Source: CAMLJR01 sp964631955
GTDB taxonomy: Bacteria; Pseudomonadota; Gammaproteobacteria; Pseudomonadales; CAMLJR01
DNA length: 64,000 nucleotides
NCBI GenBank assembly: GCA_964631955.1
Contig: CAZWBA010000016.1
Coordinates: forward strand, 1-64,000
Direction of reading: 5' to 3'
Part shown: in pieces, positions 43,853 through 52,376 of the stretch
Numbering within the stretch: position 1 is the first letter of the stretch
How the letters are laid out: each line of letters opens with the position of its first letter
Made by a program: the position numbers and the translations under genes
The notes under the pieces: model-generated
The model's database searches: none
What the model saw: only the letters and a program-made list of their open reading frames with translations
What the model was told of the DNA's origin: nothing

Positions 43853-44383
43853 ATGAAAAAGATACAACAGGGTTTTACCTTAATTGAATTGATGATCGTG
43901 GTCGCGATCATCGGCATTCTGGCGGCCATCGCGCTGCCGCAGTATCAGACGTATGTGGCCAAGTCGCAGGTTGCGCGTGCGGTAGCTGAAGTCGGCGCGC
44001 TGAAAACGGTGATCGAAACCTGTTTGCTGGAAAACAGAACTACGCCTGTCAATACTGATCCTGCCAATAATACCGAGTGCAACGTGGGCTGGACCCGCAG
44101 CAGCCTGCTGGCCGGTAGCGAAGCTGAGATTCAAGGTGCCGGGCTGTCAGTTACCATCGCGGAAACGGCAACTGATACTGCTCCGAACGGTGCTGAAACG
44201 ACGATGCTCGAAGCAACTTTTGGCGGCAGCGCATCTAACGCGCTGGTTGGCCGCACCATTACCTGGGGCCGCAATGACGCCGGAGTCTGGGCATGCCATG
44301 TGAGCGATACTCTTGACACCAAATATCGCGCGACTGGTTGTCAGGAGGAGTCGTTCGCTGAAGCAATCGCCGGTGAGGAATGA
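43853..44383 (+). CDS. pilA: Type IV pilin, major-pilin candidate
   Basis: Prepilin of 176 residues with the short leader MKKIQQG, the PilD cleavage site before Phe, and the helix FTLIELMIVVAIIGILAAIALPQYQTYVAKSQ including Glu5. The globular domain holds two cysteines near the C-terminus (ACHVSDTLDTKYRATGC), the usual D-loop disulfide, plus an inner pair (TCLLEN, TECNVG). ATG 43853 follows TGGAGAA. It is divergent from pilBCD, has a sigma-54 promoter and ends in a strong terminator, the usual setup for the major pilin. Confidence 0.95.
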   Translation: MKKIQQGFTLIELMIVVAIIGILAAIALPQYQTYVAKSQVARAVAEVGALKTVIETCLLENRTTPVNTDPANNTECNVGWTRSSLLAGSEAEIQGAGLSVTIAETATDTAPNGAETTMLEATFGGSASNALVGRTITWGRNDAGVWACHVSDTLDTKYRATGCQEESFAEAIAGEE

Positions 44384-44408
44384 TTCATAGCGGTTGCGAA
44401 AGCAGAGG

Positions 44409-44436
44409 AACGCCCCCGTAAGGGGGCGTTTTTTTT
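44409..44436 (+). terminator. Intrinsic terminator of pilA
   Basis: AACGCCCCC and GGGGGCGTT form a 9-bp GC-rich stem with a 4-base loop, followed by eight T. It ends 17 bases before the ATG of the downstream hydrolase, leaving no room for a promoter between them. Confidence 0.92.
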
Positions 44437-44453
44437 GGTGGAGATAAATACCC

Positions 44454-45653
44454 ATGCCCATTTTTCGTCGCTGGATAGACGTGTGTCTGGTTGTCCTGGC
44501 TACGGCCGGCGTCGCCTTGGTCGGCCATTTCTGGATCACGGATCGGCTCGGTGTGCTGCGGACGATCTATCCGCTCGAAGCCTTCTTCGCCGGGCAGTCG
44601 GTACGCTGTTCGGAGGGTGCGCCCCCGTGGCTGCGCGAGCTGGTTGACCACGCGCTCAAACACCAGCATTCACTTGCCAACCAGGTGGCGTACCGTGAGC
44701 CGGGTGGCCGCCTGCATCATTGCGAAAACGGCTGGCGGGACACGCTGCTGTTTTCGCCGGCGATCACAACGGCTACCCGGTTTCGTTTCGCGAGCCTGAC
44801 CAAGCTGCTGACGGCGGACACGGTGCTTGCCTATGTAAATGCCGGCCAACTGTCGCTGGATGATCGATTGATCGATCGTTTGCCAGTGGCGCTCCCGCTG
44901 GCGGATGGTCGCATTGCCAGTATTACGCTGGAGCAATTGCTCAGGCATCGCGGCGGCACCGATCGTTTGCGCACGCCGGACCCGATGCTGACCGATAACG
45001 AAAAGCCCTGGTGCCCCGGCAATGTGGCTGCACTGTCGAAGCTGAAACTCGATTTCGATCCGAACGCACGATTTGCCTATGCCAATCTCGATTATTGCCT
45101 GCTGGGCGTCGTTCTGGAGCATGTATCCGGCAAACCGTTCCGCGAGTTGATGGAGGAGCGGTACGGTCTGGCTGAAAAAGGGTTGCGTTTTATCGATGGG
45201 CCTTATCTGGCGGATGAGGTTCGCTATGATTTTCGCAACAGCAATTTCTATACGGAGACGTACTACCGGCGTTTTGATTTTCCTGCGCTCTCGTCGTCAG
45301 CCGGTTTGTCGGGAAATGCGCTCGGGCTGATGCAGGTGCTGTCGGGTATGCCGCAGCGACAACCATTGAATCTTCTGTCACCGGCGTCCGACGTGGCCGA
45401 TTGCGATATGGCGCGTTACGAGGGGTGTTACGGTTACGCCGTGATGCCCTACCGCTCGAAAAATTCACCGCTGACGCTTTATGTCCAGTCAGGGTTCATG
45501 GTCGGTACGGCGTCCAAGGCTGTTTTCGATAGCGAGGGCGGAATAACGATCTGGCTGGGTGGCGGAATGTCTCTCAAACCCCTGAGCGCGGCGGCGACGT
45601 TCGTGGAAACGTTGAATGGCCTGTTGATGCAGTATTACGGGATGGAGCATTAG
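44454..45653 (+). CDS. Membrane-anchored serine hydrolase, beta-lactamase/DD-peptidase-like fold
   Basis: 399-residue protein with an N-terminal membrane anchor (VCLVVLATAGVALVGHFWI) and a periplasmic serine beta-lactamase/class C-like domain. Motif 1 is FASLTK (nucleophile Ser and Lys of SxxK), motif 2 is YANLDY (YxN), with LEQLLRHRGG and GVVLEHVSGKPF typical of the fold; the third HTG/KTG-like motif is not clear. Substrate unknown: such proteins include esterases, amidases and peptidases. GGAG precedes the ATG, right behind the pilA terminator, so expression may depend on read-through or a promoter inside pilA. It lies between two pilin genes, which hints at a pilus-related job but proves none. 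Confidence 0.85.
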   Translation: MPIFRRWIDVCLVVLATAGVALVGHFWITDRLGVLRTIYPLEAFFAGQSVRCSEGAPPWLRELVDHALKHQHSLANQVAYREPGGRLHHCENGWRDTLLFSPAITTATRFRFASLTKLLTADTVLAYVNAGQLSLDDRLIDRLPVALPLADGRIASITLEQLLRHRGGTDRLRTPDPMLTDNEKPWCPGNVAALSKLKLDFDPNARFAYANLDYCLLGVVLEHVSGKPFRELMEERYGLAEKGLRFIDGPYLADEVRYDFRNSNFYTETYYRRFDFPALSSSAGLSGNALGLMQVLSGMPQRQPLNLLSPASDVADCDMARYEGCYGYAVMPYRSKNSPLTLYVQSGFMVGTASKAVFDSEGGITIWLGGGMSLKPLSAAATFVETLNGLLMQYYGMEH

Positions 45654-45823
45654 CTGCCGCGACAACCGGCCGCCTCACGACCTGGTTTTCCACCTTGCCG
45701 GCTGTTCCGATTGCAGGCAGGAGCGCGCTGACAAAATTGGCGAGTTAGTGGCAATCGCTGTCGCTCACTTTCTTGCTTCTGTTGCTTTCTCTATGTAACT
45801 AATTGATTTTATTTGATTTTTTC

Positions 45824-45840
45824 ATGGCATGTGCCGTGCA
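45824..45840 (+). promoter_or_regulatory. Sigma-54 (RpoN) promoter of the second pilin
   Basis: ATGGCATGTGCCGTGCA has GG and GC exactly 10 bases apart and the TGGCA...TGCA core. The start near 45852 leaves a leader of about 30 bases before the pilin ATG at 45881. Confidence 0.6.
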
Positions 45841-45880
45841 AAGACTGCTGACATGAATCATTGATACCCGAGACTGATGA

Positions 45881-46375
45881 ATGCCTGCACGACTACAACA
45901 GGGTTTTACGCTGATCGAATTGATGATCGTAGTGGCCATCATCGGTGTCCTCGCCGCCATCGCGATTCCTCAATATCAGACTTACGTTTCACGTTCTCAG
46001 GCCGTGCGCGGCATGGATGAGGCGGCTGCACTGAAGACGACCATCGAGAGCTGCTGGGCGGAGGGGCGCACCACGATTGGCGCGGCCACTGACAACTGTG
46101 ACCCTGCCGCGACCGGCTCGAATATTCTGGTGGGTGCCGCCCAGGGATTGATCGCGGCTCCGTCCGGACATGGCGTTCCCCAGGTGCTGGTGGATGCCGG
46201 TACGGGTGAGGTCACAATCACCGCACAGTTCGGCAACCTCGCCTATGCGACATTGATGCAGGCCGGTGTCGATACGATCGTCTGGCGGCGCGATGCCGCC
46301 GGCGGCTGGCACTGTCAGGCCACCATTCCGGCGAGCTACCGCCCGGCCGGCTGCATGGAGGATTTTGGCGGGTAG
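45881..46375 (+). CDS. Second type IV pilin
   Basis: 164-residue prepilin with leader MPARLQQG and FTLIELMIVVAIIGVLAAIAIPQYQTYVSRSQ, nearly identical to the first pilin through the N-terminal helix but different in the globular domain. C-terminal cysteines (WHCQATIPASYRPAGC) form the likely D-loop disulfide. It carries its own sigma-54 element and could be an alternative major pilin or a minor pilin. No terminator follows; the sequence runs directly into a decayed hepT-like remnant on the other strand. Confidence 0.93.
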   Translation: MPARLQQGFTLIELMIVVAIIGVLAAIAIPQYQTYVSRSQAVRGMDEAAALKTTIESCWAEGRTTIGAATDNCDPAATGSNILVGAAQGLIAAPSGHGVPQVLVDAGTGEVTITAQFGNLAYATLMQAGVDTIVWRRDAAGGWHCQATIPASYRPAGCMEDFGG

Positions 46376-46489
46376 CGTTCAATCTGGAGATCGGGTGTGT
46401 TCGCCAGCTCGGTCGATGTCGGTGGGCATTTTTGTTTGCAGGCAGCGTCGCAGCGATTCGAGTTTTTGCGCCAGTATCAGCTTATCCAT
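46376..46489 (-). pseudogene. Remnant of a hepT-like (DUF86) toxin gene
   Basis: From the minus-strand ATG at 46489 the frame reads MDKLILAQKLESLRRCLQ, which matches the start of HepT/DUF86 RNase toxins (K-x-ESLRRC). After about residue 28 (DID) the frame breaks; shifting by one base restores ELANTPDLQ, matching the L-A-x-x-P-D-L-Q block of the family. Similarity then stops at the second pilin's 3' end. The rest of the toxin (RX4HXY active site) and any full MntA antitoxin are missing. The 131 bases upstream (46490-46620) hold no convincing gene. Recognition is by memory of family motifs only. Confidence 0.55.
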
Positions 46490-46620
46490 GAGTCGCGCCG
46501 GCGCGCCCAGTGAGTTGCGCAATGCTTTCGATGAGCCTCCAGCAAAGTGCGCAGACTCTGTATCAATTCGCCGTGACGCATTGCGTTATTCTCCGCGCGA
46601 AGATGTTTTTCTGCAGAGTG

Positions 46621-47481
46621 TCAGCACTGTGCCACGCGCATCGACAAATCCACAGCCCGAACATGTTTCGTCAACGCCCCACTCGAAACAAAATCCGGCT
46701 TAACGCCAATTAATGTTTCGATACTCTCGGCAGAAATATTCCCCGAGATTTCAATTTTCGCTTTTTGATTGACTAGGCGGACGGCCTCTTTCGCATCATC
46801 GATTGAAAAATTATCGAGCATGATGATGTCGGCTCTGGCATTGAGGGCCTGTTTTAATTCATCGGGATTTTCGACTTCGACTTCAACCAGTTTGCCCGGA
46901 TGCAGTTCGCGCGCCTTTGATACGGCGTTAGCGATTCCGCCGCAGGCGGCGATGTGGTTTTCCTTGATCAGGAATGCGTCGAATAAACCGATGCGGTGGT
47001 TGTGGCAGCCGCCGCAGAGTACGGCGTATTTTTGCGCGCTGCGCAAACCCGGGATGGTTTTGCGCGTGTCGAGAATTTTAATTTCCGTACCTTTTACCAG
47101 TTGCGCGTATTCGTAAGCAGCGGTGGCGGTGCCGGACAGCGTTTGCAGAAAATTCAGCGCGGTGCGTTCGCCGGTCAACAGGCTGCGCGCGCGTCCCCTC
47201 AATGTCACGAGAGTCTGATTCGGAGTGACGCGATCGCCGTCGCGCACATGCCATTCGAGTTTTACGTCCGGGTCGACCTGATGAAAGACTTCGTTGACCC
47301 ACGGTATGCCGCAGATCGTCGCGTGCTCGCGCGTGATGACTGTTGCATTGGCGATTTTGTCGGCGGGAATCAGTTCCGCGGTGATGTCGCCGCTGCCGAT
47401 ATCTTCCTCCAGCGCGATGCGCACGCTGCGCTCGATGTCGGCAGTGAGGGCCGTACTTTGAAAAAGGTTTTTCGTAGTCAT
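46621..47481 (-). CDS. nadC: Nicotinate-nucleotide pyrophosphorylase (quinolinate phosphoribosyltransferase)
   Basis: Converts quinolinate and PRPP to nicotinate mononucleotide in de novo NAD synthesis. 286 residues with EDIGSGDITAELIP, LTGERTALNFLQTLSGTAT, DTRKTIPGLRSAQKYAVLCGGCHNHRIGLFDAFLIKENHI, and LVEVEVENPDELKQAL, EISGNISAE. nadC beside pilin genes and ampDE is a widespread gammaproteobacterial arrangement. The 336 bases to the next, divergent gene hold no other recognised gene or clear promoter. Confidence 0.98.
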   Translation of the reverse strand: MTTKNLFQSTALTADIERSVRIALEEDIGSGDITAELIPADKIANATVITREHATICGIPWVNEVFHQVDPDVKLEWHVRDGDRVTPNQTLVTLRGRARSLLTGERTALNFLQTLSGTATAAYEYAQLVKGTEIKILDTRKTIPGLRSAQKYAVLCGGCHNHRIGLFDAFLIKENHIAACGGIANAVSKARELHPGKLVEVEVENPDELKQALNARADIIMLDNFSIDDAKEAVRLVNQKAKIEISGNISAESIETLIGVKPDFVSSGALTKHVRAVDLSMRVAQC

Positions 47482-47817
47482 TGATTCGGTGCTGGTGGTT
47501 ATTGAATTGGCGTGTTGATCGGAATCCGGGAAAGTCTCGCGTGACGATCTGTGAACTATCGTTGCCAGTGTAGCATTTCAATGATTTTTTATTCCTCGAA
47601 ACACAGTTTTCGCCGTCTTAATAACATTCCGTTTGAGGCGCGGAAGTAGTTCGCAAGTGCCTGTGACGCGCTTCAAGATCCTGTCATTTGTCCCGGTATA
47701 TGTTCGACGTGTTGTTATATTTGTTAGCAACAGGCCCTCATTGGGTGCATGTTTTTGTGCTCTGCGGGGTCGCTGAAAGGTGGGTGGCGCTGGCAGGGTG
47801 ATAGGTGAAAAACTCCG

Positions 47818-50445
47818 GTGGATGATATGAACGGTCCGAGATCGAAGGTTGTGCCGATTAAGCCGGGCCCCGCTGCGGGCAGAGGCGCGGACAAGAGCGC
47901 GGCCAGCAACGGTGGGAGTGGCGTCGTGAGCGGTTCTCTGGCGCTGCCGCTGGCCCGTCTGCAGGAGCGCTGCCGGCCGATGCTGCAGCAATATGTGCAG
48001 GCGGTATTCGACCGCGCCGACGATGCGCTGTTCGAACTCGCCGATCGCGCCACCAATAACGCCGAACAGAATATGTTTTTCGAGTCGATGCGCGAAGTGC
48101 GTATCAAGCGGCGCGGCATCGAGCAGGCCGTGCTGCGCGATCTGGCCGAAAATTTCCGCTGTCTGGCCCTGGGTGTGGCGAACGAGGATGGCGTCGGCAG
48201 CAATGCTATCGACGATGTCGCCAGCCTGTCGCTGGTCGATCACGACGAGCTCGAAGAAATCGTCGCCGCCGACGGCATGATCGCCAAGGCCGAAAAGGAG
48301 TTCGCCGAGCCGCTGGCATTGCTCACCGCGCGCATCGATGCGGTGCTCGCCTATTCCGTCACCGTGAAAACCAATCCCTTCGGTCCCGCGCGTCTGTGCC
48401 AGAGTTTCGTGCAGGCGACGCATGCGCTCGATCTCGATATCAAGGCCAAGCTGGTCCTGCTCAAGCTGTTCGATCGCCACGTGATCAAGTCGCTCGACAA
48501 GTTGTACGAGGCCGGCAATAGCCTGCTGGTGGAGGAGGGCGTGTTGCCGCGCCTGAAACGCGCGGGCGCGAGTGCGTCCAAGTCGCCGCTGCCGGGCAGC
48601 GGCATGCACGAAGATCCGGATGCGGAAAAAGTGTTCAACAGTTTGCAGCAGTTGCTCGGACAGGCTCGCCCCGGCATGGATTATGTACCGCTCGATCAGC
48701 TGACCGGGCTGGTCGCGCCGGGTCTCGCTCCGGCATTGCCGCGCGACACCCTGATGCAATTGCTCGGCGATATCCAGAAGCAGCAGATTACCTGGCTTGC
48801 GCGTCAGCAGGCCGCGGTGTTGCGTGGTGTGGCTCCGCAGCAGCTCGATGTGCTGCAGGCGCTCAATCGTGCGTTGCAACAACATATGCCGAATCAGGCG
48901 CTGAGTATCGGCCAGGTCGATGACGATGCGATCAATCTCGTGTCGATGTTGTTTCAGTTCGTCCTCGAGGACCGCAATCTCGCCGCACCGATCAAGGGCC
49001 TGATCGCGCGTCTGCAGATTCCGATTCTGAAAGTCGCGATGCTGGATAAATCGTTCTTCAGCAAAGGCGGCCATCCCGCGCGCAAGCTGCTGAATGAAGT
49101 CGCGAATGCCAGTCTCGGCTGGGTGCCGGCGAATCCGTCGCTGCCTCTGGAGCGCGATCTGTTCTACGCCAAGGTCGATTCCCTGATCAGTCGCATCATC
49201 GATGAGTTCGTCGATGACGTGAGTGTGTTTCAGACGGCGCTCGAAGATTTCGTCGCGTTCGTCGAGCTGGATCGTCGCCGCGCCTTGTTGATCGAGCAGC
49301 GCACGGTCGATGCCGAAGACGGCCGCGCAAAATCCGAGCTGGCGCGCTCGACCGTACAAGCGCTGCTGAATGAAAAAGTCGCCGGCAAGCGCCTGCCTGC
49401 CGTCGTCGCAAAACTGTTGCAGGACGGCTGGAGCAACGTGCTGTTTCTGATCTGTCTGAAAGAGGGTACGGAGAGCGACAGCTGGCGTCAGGCCGTGCAG
49501 ACGGTGGACGATCTGCTCGAAAGCGTCGAGCCGGTGGCGAGTTTTGCCGAGCGCGCGGGGCTGTTGCGCACCCTGCCGACACTGCTGAAAAGCCTACGCT
49601 CGGGTCTGAATAAAATCGGTTTTAACCCCTTCGATCTGAATCAGTTGTTCAGCGATCTCGAACAGATTCATTTGCAGCGCCTGAAAAAAGAAGAGACGGC
49701 GGATCTGGTCGCGCTGGACGATCTGAATTCCACGCCCGCTGCGGATGCGCAGAATGCTGCGTCGCCGGCCATACCGTCGCAGCCGCTCATGCCGTCACCG
49801 CCACTGGTGTCGTCGCAAATCGTGCGCCCCGATATACCCATCGTGGCCGAGCGCAGGGCGCCGGCACAGACGCTGGACGATGTACTGGCATCGCGTCAGC
49901 AGCACGAAGAGCCGCTGCCCGATGAAGAGCACACGGCTCAGGAAATCCCGGTTCTCAAAGCCGATATCGAGGATCTCGACCGCGAGCTGGCGGCGCATTT
50001 TGGCGAGGGCGATTTTGCGAATGCGGAAGTGGCGGCCGAGGCTGCGCCAGCAGACGTTACCGATGTCGCGATCGAGGGCGCGCGCAATGCGAATGCGGGT
50101 GTCGATGCGAAAGCGGGCGATGCCATCGATCTCGATCCTTCGCGTACCCGCGAGCAACGCAGCATCGAGCGTGTCGATGCGCTGCAGGTCGGCAACTGGG
50201 TCGAATTCCAGCAGGGCGGTGGCAAGGTATTGCGCTGTCGTCTCGCTGCGATCATTCGCGCGACCGGCAAATACATTTTCGTGAATCGCGCCGGCGTCAA
50301 AGTGGCCGAAAACACCCGCGACGGTTTGCTGAGAGCCTACATGAGCGGGGAATTGAGCACGCTCGATGAAGGTCGCCTGTTCGATCGCGCGCTGGAGTCG
50401 GTGATCGGCAATCTGCGCGATATGAAATCGCGCAATAATCCGTAA
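47818..50445 (+). CDS. DUF1631 family protein
   Basis: Large (875-residue) soluble-looking protein of family DUF1631, function unknown. The N-terminal two thirds are helix-rich; residues from about 640 to 790 are low-complexity, acidic and Ala/Pro-rich (a disordered linker), and the last 75 residues form a compact domain (VGNWVEFQQGGGKVLRCRLAAIIRATGKYIFVNRAGVKV) that looks PilZ-like in pattern. If so, c-di-GMP binding is possible, but the canonical RxxxR motif is not evident. No signal peptide or membrane helix. The start is GTG 47818 or ATG 47827. The position between nadC and ampD fits other relatives of Pseudomonas. Confidence 0.82.
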   Translation: MDDMNGPRSKVVPIKPGPAAGRGADKSAASNGGSGVVSGSLALPLARLQERCRPMLQQYVQAVFDRADDALFELADRATNNAEQNMFFESMREVRIKRRGIEQAVLRDLAENFRCLALGVANEDGVGSNAIDDVASLSLVDHDELEEIVAADGMIAKAEKEFAEPLALLTARIDAVLAYSVTVKTNPFGPARLCQSFVQATHALDLDIKAKLVLLKLFDRHVIKSLDKLYEAGNSLLVEEGVLPRLKRAGASASKSPLPGSGMHEDPDAEKVFNSLQQLLGQARPGMDYVPLDQLTGLVAPGLAPALPRDTLMQLLGDIQKQQITWLARQQAAVLRGVAPQQLDVLQALNRALQQHMPNQALSIGQVDDDAINLVSMLFQFVLEDRNLAAPIKGLIARLQIPILKVAMLDKSFFSKGGHPARKLLNEVANASLGWVPANPSLPLERDLFYAKVDSLISRIIDEFVDDVSVFQTALEDFVAFVELDRRRALLIEQRTVDAEDGRAKSELARSTVQALLNEKVAGKRLPAVVAKLLQDGWSNVLFLICLKEGTESDSWRQAVQTVDDLLESVEPVASFAERAGLLRTLPTLLKSLRSGLNKIGFNPFDLNQLFSDLEQIHLQRLKKEETADLVALDDLNSTPAADAQNAASPAIPSQPLMPSPPLVSSQIVRPDIPIVAERRAPAQTLDDVLASRQQHEEPLPDEEHTAQEIPVLKADIEDLDRELAAHFGEGDFANAEVAAEAAPADVTDVAIEGARNANAGVDAKAGDAIDLDPSRTREQRSIERVDALQVGNWVEFQQGGGKVLRCRLAAIIRATGKYIFVNRAGVKVAENTRDGLLRAYMSGELSTLDEGRLFDRALESVIGNLRDMKSRNNP

Positions 50446-50570
50446 AAAATCCCCCGCTTGCGTTGTTCGCCGCCCCCTTAACCAAAGATCCTGAAGGGGT
50501 GAGGGGGGATTTAAATTCCGTGTATGATCGCCACACATTGATGCACAGGGATTAGACGCGCGGTCATTTC

Positions 50571-51140
50571 ATGCTTGTTATCGATAACGAAGGCTGGCTG
50601 CGCGGTGGCAACGAATACGGGCCGGTCAGACATTGCCGCTCACCCAATTACAATCAGCGCCCGCCCGCAACCTCGGTCGATCTGCTCGTTATTCACAACA
50701 TCAGTTTGCCGCCGGGACAATTCGGTGGCGATCATGTGCATGCGTTGTTTTGCAATCGACTCGACTGTACCGCCGACCCTGCCTTCGCCGATTTGCGCGA
50801 GCTGAAAGTCTCCTCGCATCTGCTCATCGATCGCGCAGGGGCGGTCACGCAATTCGTCGCGTTCGGCGCGCGCGCGTGGCACGCGGGCAAGTCGTGTTTC
50901 GACGGTCGCGATAACTGCAATGATTTCAGTATCGGTATCGAACTCGAAGGGACCGACACGCTGGCCTACACCGATGCGCAATATTCACAGCTGGCGCGGG
51001 TGACGTATCGGCTGTGTCATCATCTTCCTGCGTTGACATTGGCGCGCATCGTCGGGCACAGCGATATTGCGCCGGAGCGCAAAACGGATCCTGGTCCTGC
51101 ATTCGACTGGAATCGATACCGGCGATTGCTGCGGGTATAA
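50571..51140 (+). CDS. ampD: 1,6-anhydro-N-acetylmuramyl-L-alanine amidase AmpD
   Basis: Cytoplasmic zinc amidase of murein recycling; its loss derepresses ampC in species that have it. 189 residues with zinc ligands His42 (VIHNIS), His163 and Asp173 (GHSDIAPERKTDPG, with Lys171), and SCFDGRDNCNDFSIGIELEGTD. No signal peptide, which separates it from periplasmic AmiD-type paralogues. Followed after 42 bases by ampE. Confidence 0.96.
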   Translation: MLVIDNEGWLRGGNEYGPVRHCRSPNYNQRPPATSVDLLVIHNISLPPGQFGGDHVHALFCNRLDCTADPAFADLRELKVSSHLLIDRAGAVTQFVAFGARAWHAGKSCFDGRDNCNDFSIGIELEGTDTLAYTDAQYSQLARVTYRLCHHLPALTLARIVGHSDIAPERKTDPGPAFDWNRYRRLLRV

Positions 51141-51182
51141 ACTCATAACATTTTCATGAACTCTAACGGTGCGGATTGAATC

Positions 51183-52037
51183 ATGGAATTTCTTGTCATC
51201 CTTATCGCCTGGGCGCTGCTGCATAACATCGAATTGGCGGCGCCGGCGAAGCGCGATGAATGGCTGGTTGCATGGCGTCTGCGTGCCGCCACTGCGTTGA
51301 GTGCACTGGCTGATCCACTGCGTTTATTTCTGATCTGCGCGCTGCCGTGTTTACTGGTTGCCGCGCTCGAATGGCTGCTCGCGCCGCACTGGGCGGGTCT
51401 GCCCCTGTTCATTCTGGAATTGGTCGTGCTTATGTACAGCCTGGGTCGCGGCGAATTCCGCGCGCAGCTCAGCGCCTATCTCGCATGCTGGCAGCGCGGC
51501 GATCATCAGGCGGCATTCGAAGAGGCATCGCGCATTTTTCCGCTCGAACCGCTGACAAACTCCGGTGAGCTGCACGCGCAGGTTCGTCGCGGCATTTTGT
51601 ACATGGCGTTCGAGCACTGGTTCGCCGTGGTGTTCTGGTTTTATTTTCTGGGCCCCGGCGCCGCGCTGTTCTATCGAATTCTGCATTTAACTTTCGCGCA
51701 GAGTACGTCGGATCATGAACGCACCTTGATTGGCGAATGGCTGCGCTGGATCGAATGGCTGCCCGCGCGCATCGTCGGCCTCGCGTTTGCCATAACCGGT
51801 AATTTCGTCGCCTGCCTCGGTGTATGGCGCGAAAGTCTGCCGGGGCTTCGGCCTGTTCCCGACTTGCTGGTGGCTTATACGGAATCTGCGCTGACCGGCA
51901 TCATTGCCGATCCCGAGCGCGACGGCGGGAATTTTTCCGAGCGTGCCGTCATCGAATTGCGCGAGCTCGACGGTTTGCTGGCGCGCAGTGCGATCGCCTG
52001 GCTGGTCATGTTCGCGCTGCTGCAAATGATTCGTTAA
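51183..52037 (+). CDS. ampE: Inner-membrane protein AmpE (regulatory signalling modulator)
   Basis: 284-residue polytopic protein of the AmpE/CobD-like family, usually encoded with ampD; its biochemical role is unclear. Features: HNIELAAPAKRDEWLVAWR near the start, RLRALIG-like EWLRWIEWLPARIVGLAFAITGNFVACL, and a C-terminal membrane segment. Four or five hydrophobic stretches are visible. Possible transcription end: TCCCTCTC / GAGAGGGA hairpin at 52043-52065, but with no T-run. Confidence 0.9.
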   Translation: MEFLVILIAWALLHNIELAAPAKRDEWLVAWRLRAATALSALADPLRLFLICALPCLLVAALEWLLAPHWAGLPLFILELVVLMYSLGRGEFRAQLSAYLACWQRGDHQAAFEEASRIFPLEPLTNSGELHAQVRRGILYMAFEHWFAVVFWFYFLGPGAALFYRILHLTFAQSTSDHERTLIGEWLRWIEWLPARIVGLAFAITGNFVACLGVWRESLPGLRPVPDLLVAYTESALTGIIADPERDGGNFSERAVIELRELDGLLARSAIAWLVMFALLQMIR

Positions 52038-52078
52038 AAATCTCCCTCTCCCCAAACGAGAGGGAATAAAGCCCCGCG

Positions 52079-52107
52079 TTGCCTTCTGGTTGTTCAGGCC
52101 GTAGACT
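52079..52107 (+). promoter_or_regulatory. Promoter of the thi operon
   Basis: TTGCCT (52079-52084), a 17-base spacer, and TAGACT (52102-52107). The start near 52114 coincides with the 5' end of the TPP aptamer. Confidence 0.5.
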
Positions 52108-52114
52108 GCCCGCC

Positions 52115-52232
52115 TGTCTTGTCGGGGTGCCCCGCTCATTCCAGTCCGTAAGGAAAAGGTTTGAGCAGAGCTGAGATCGCTGCAGCGAACCCGTCGTACC
52201 TGATCCGGATAGTGCCGGCGTAGGAAACAAGA
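52115..52232 (+). promoter_or_regulatory. TPP riboswitch (THI element)
   Basis: Canonical aptamer blocks are present in order: TCGGGGTGCC, GCTGAGAT, CGAACCCG, and ACCTGATCCGGATAGTGCC followed by GGCGTAGGAAACA. It senses thiamine pyrophosphate and lowers expression of the following genes. About 145 bases separate it from the thiC ATG; no T-tailed terminator is visible, so control of translation or Rho access is more likely than intrinsic termination. Confidence 0.96.
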
Positions 52233-52376
52233 TTGGCGCATCGCTGTTAGTCCTCCCGATCGCCAACCTCGCGCATTCGCGCACCTCGTCCGCCATTCCG
52301 CTCCCGTTTAAACATACGTCTGGCTTTGTAATTTACGTTGCAGTTCTCAACAGCTGCACAGCGCGAGGAAAAATCG

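Noticed and set aside
47578..49359. 593-codon open frame on the minus strand
   Set aside because: It lies wholly antisense to the DUF1631 gene; its His/Gln/Arg-rich translation is typical of the reverse frame of GC-rich coding DNA and shows no domain.
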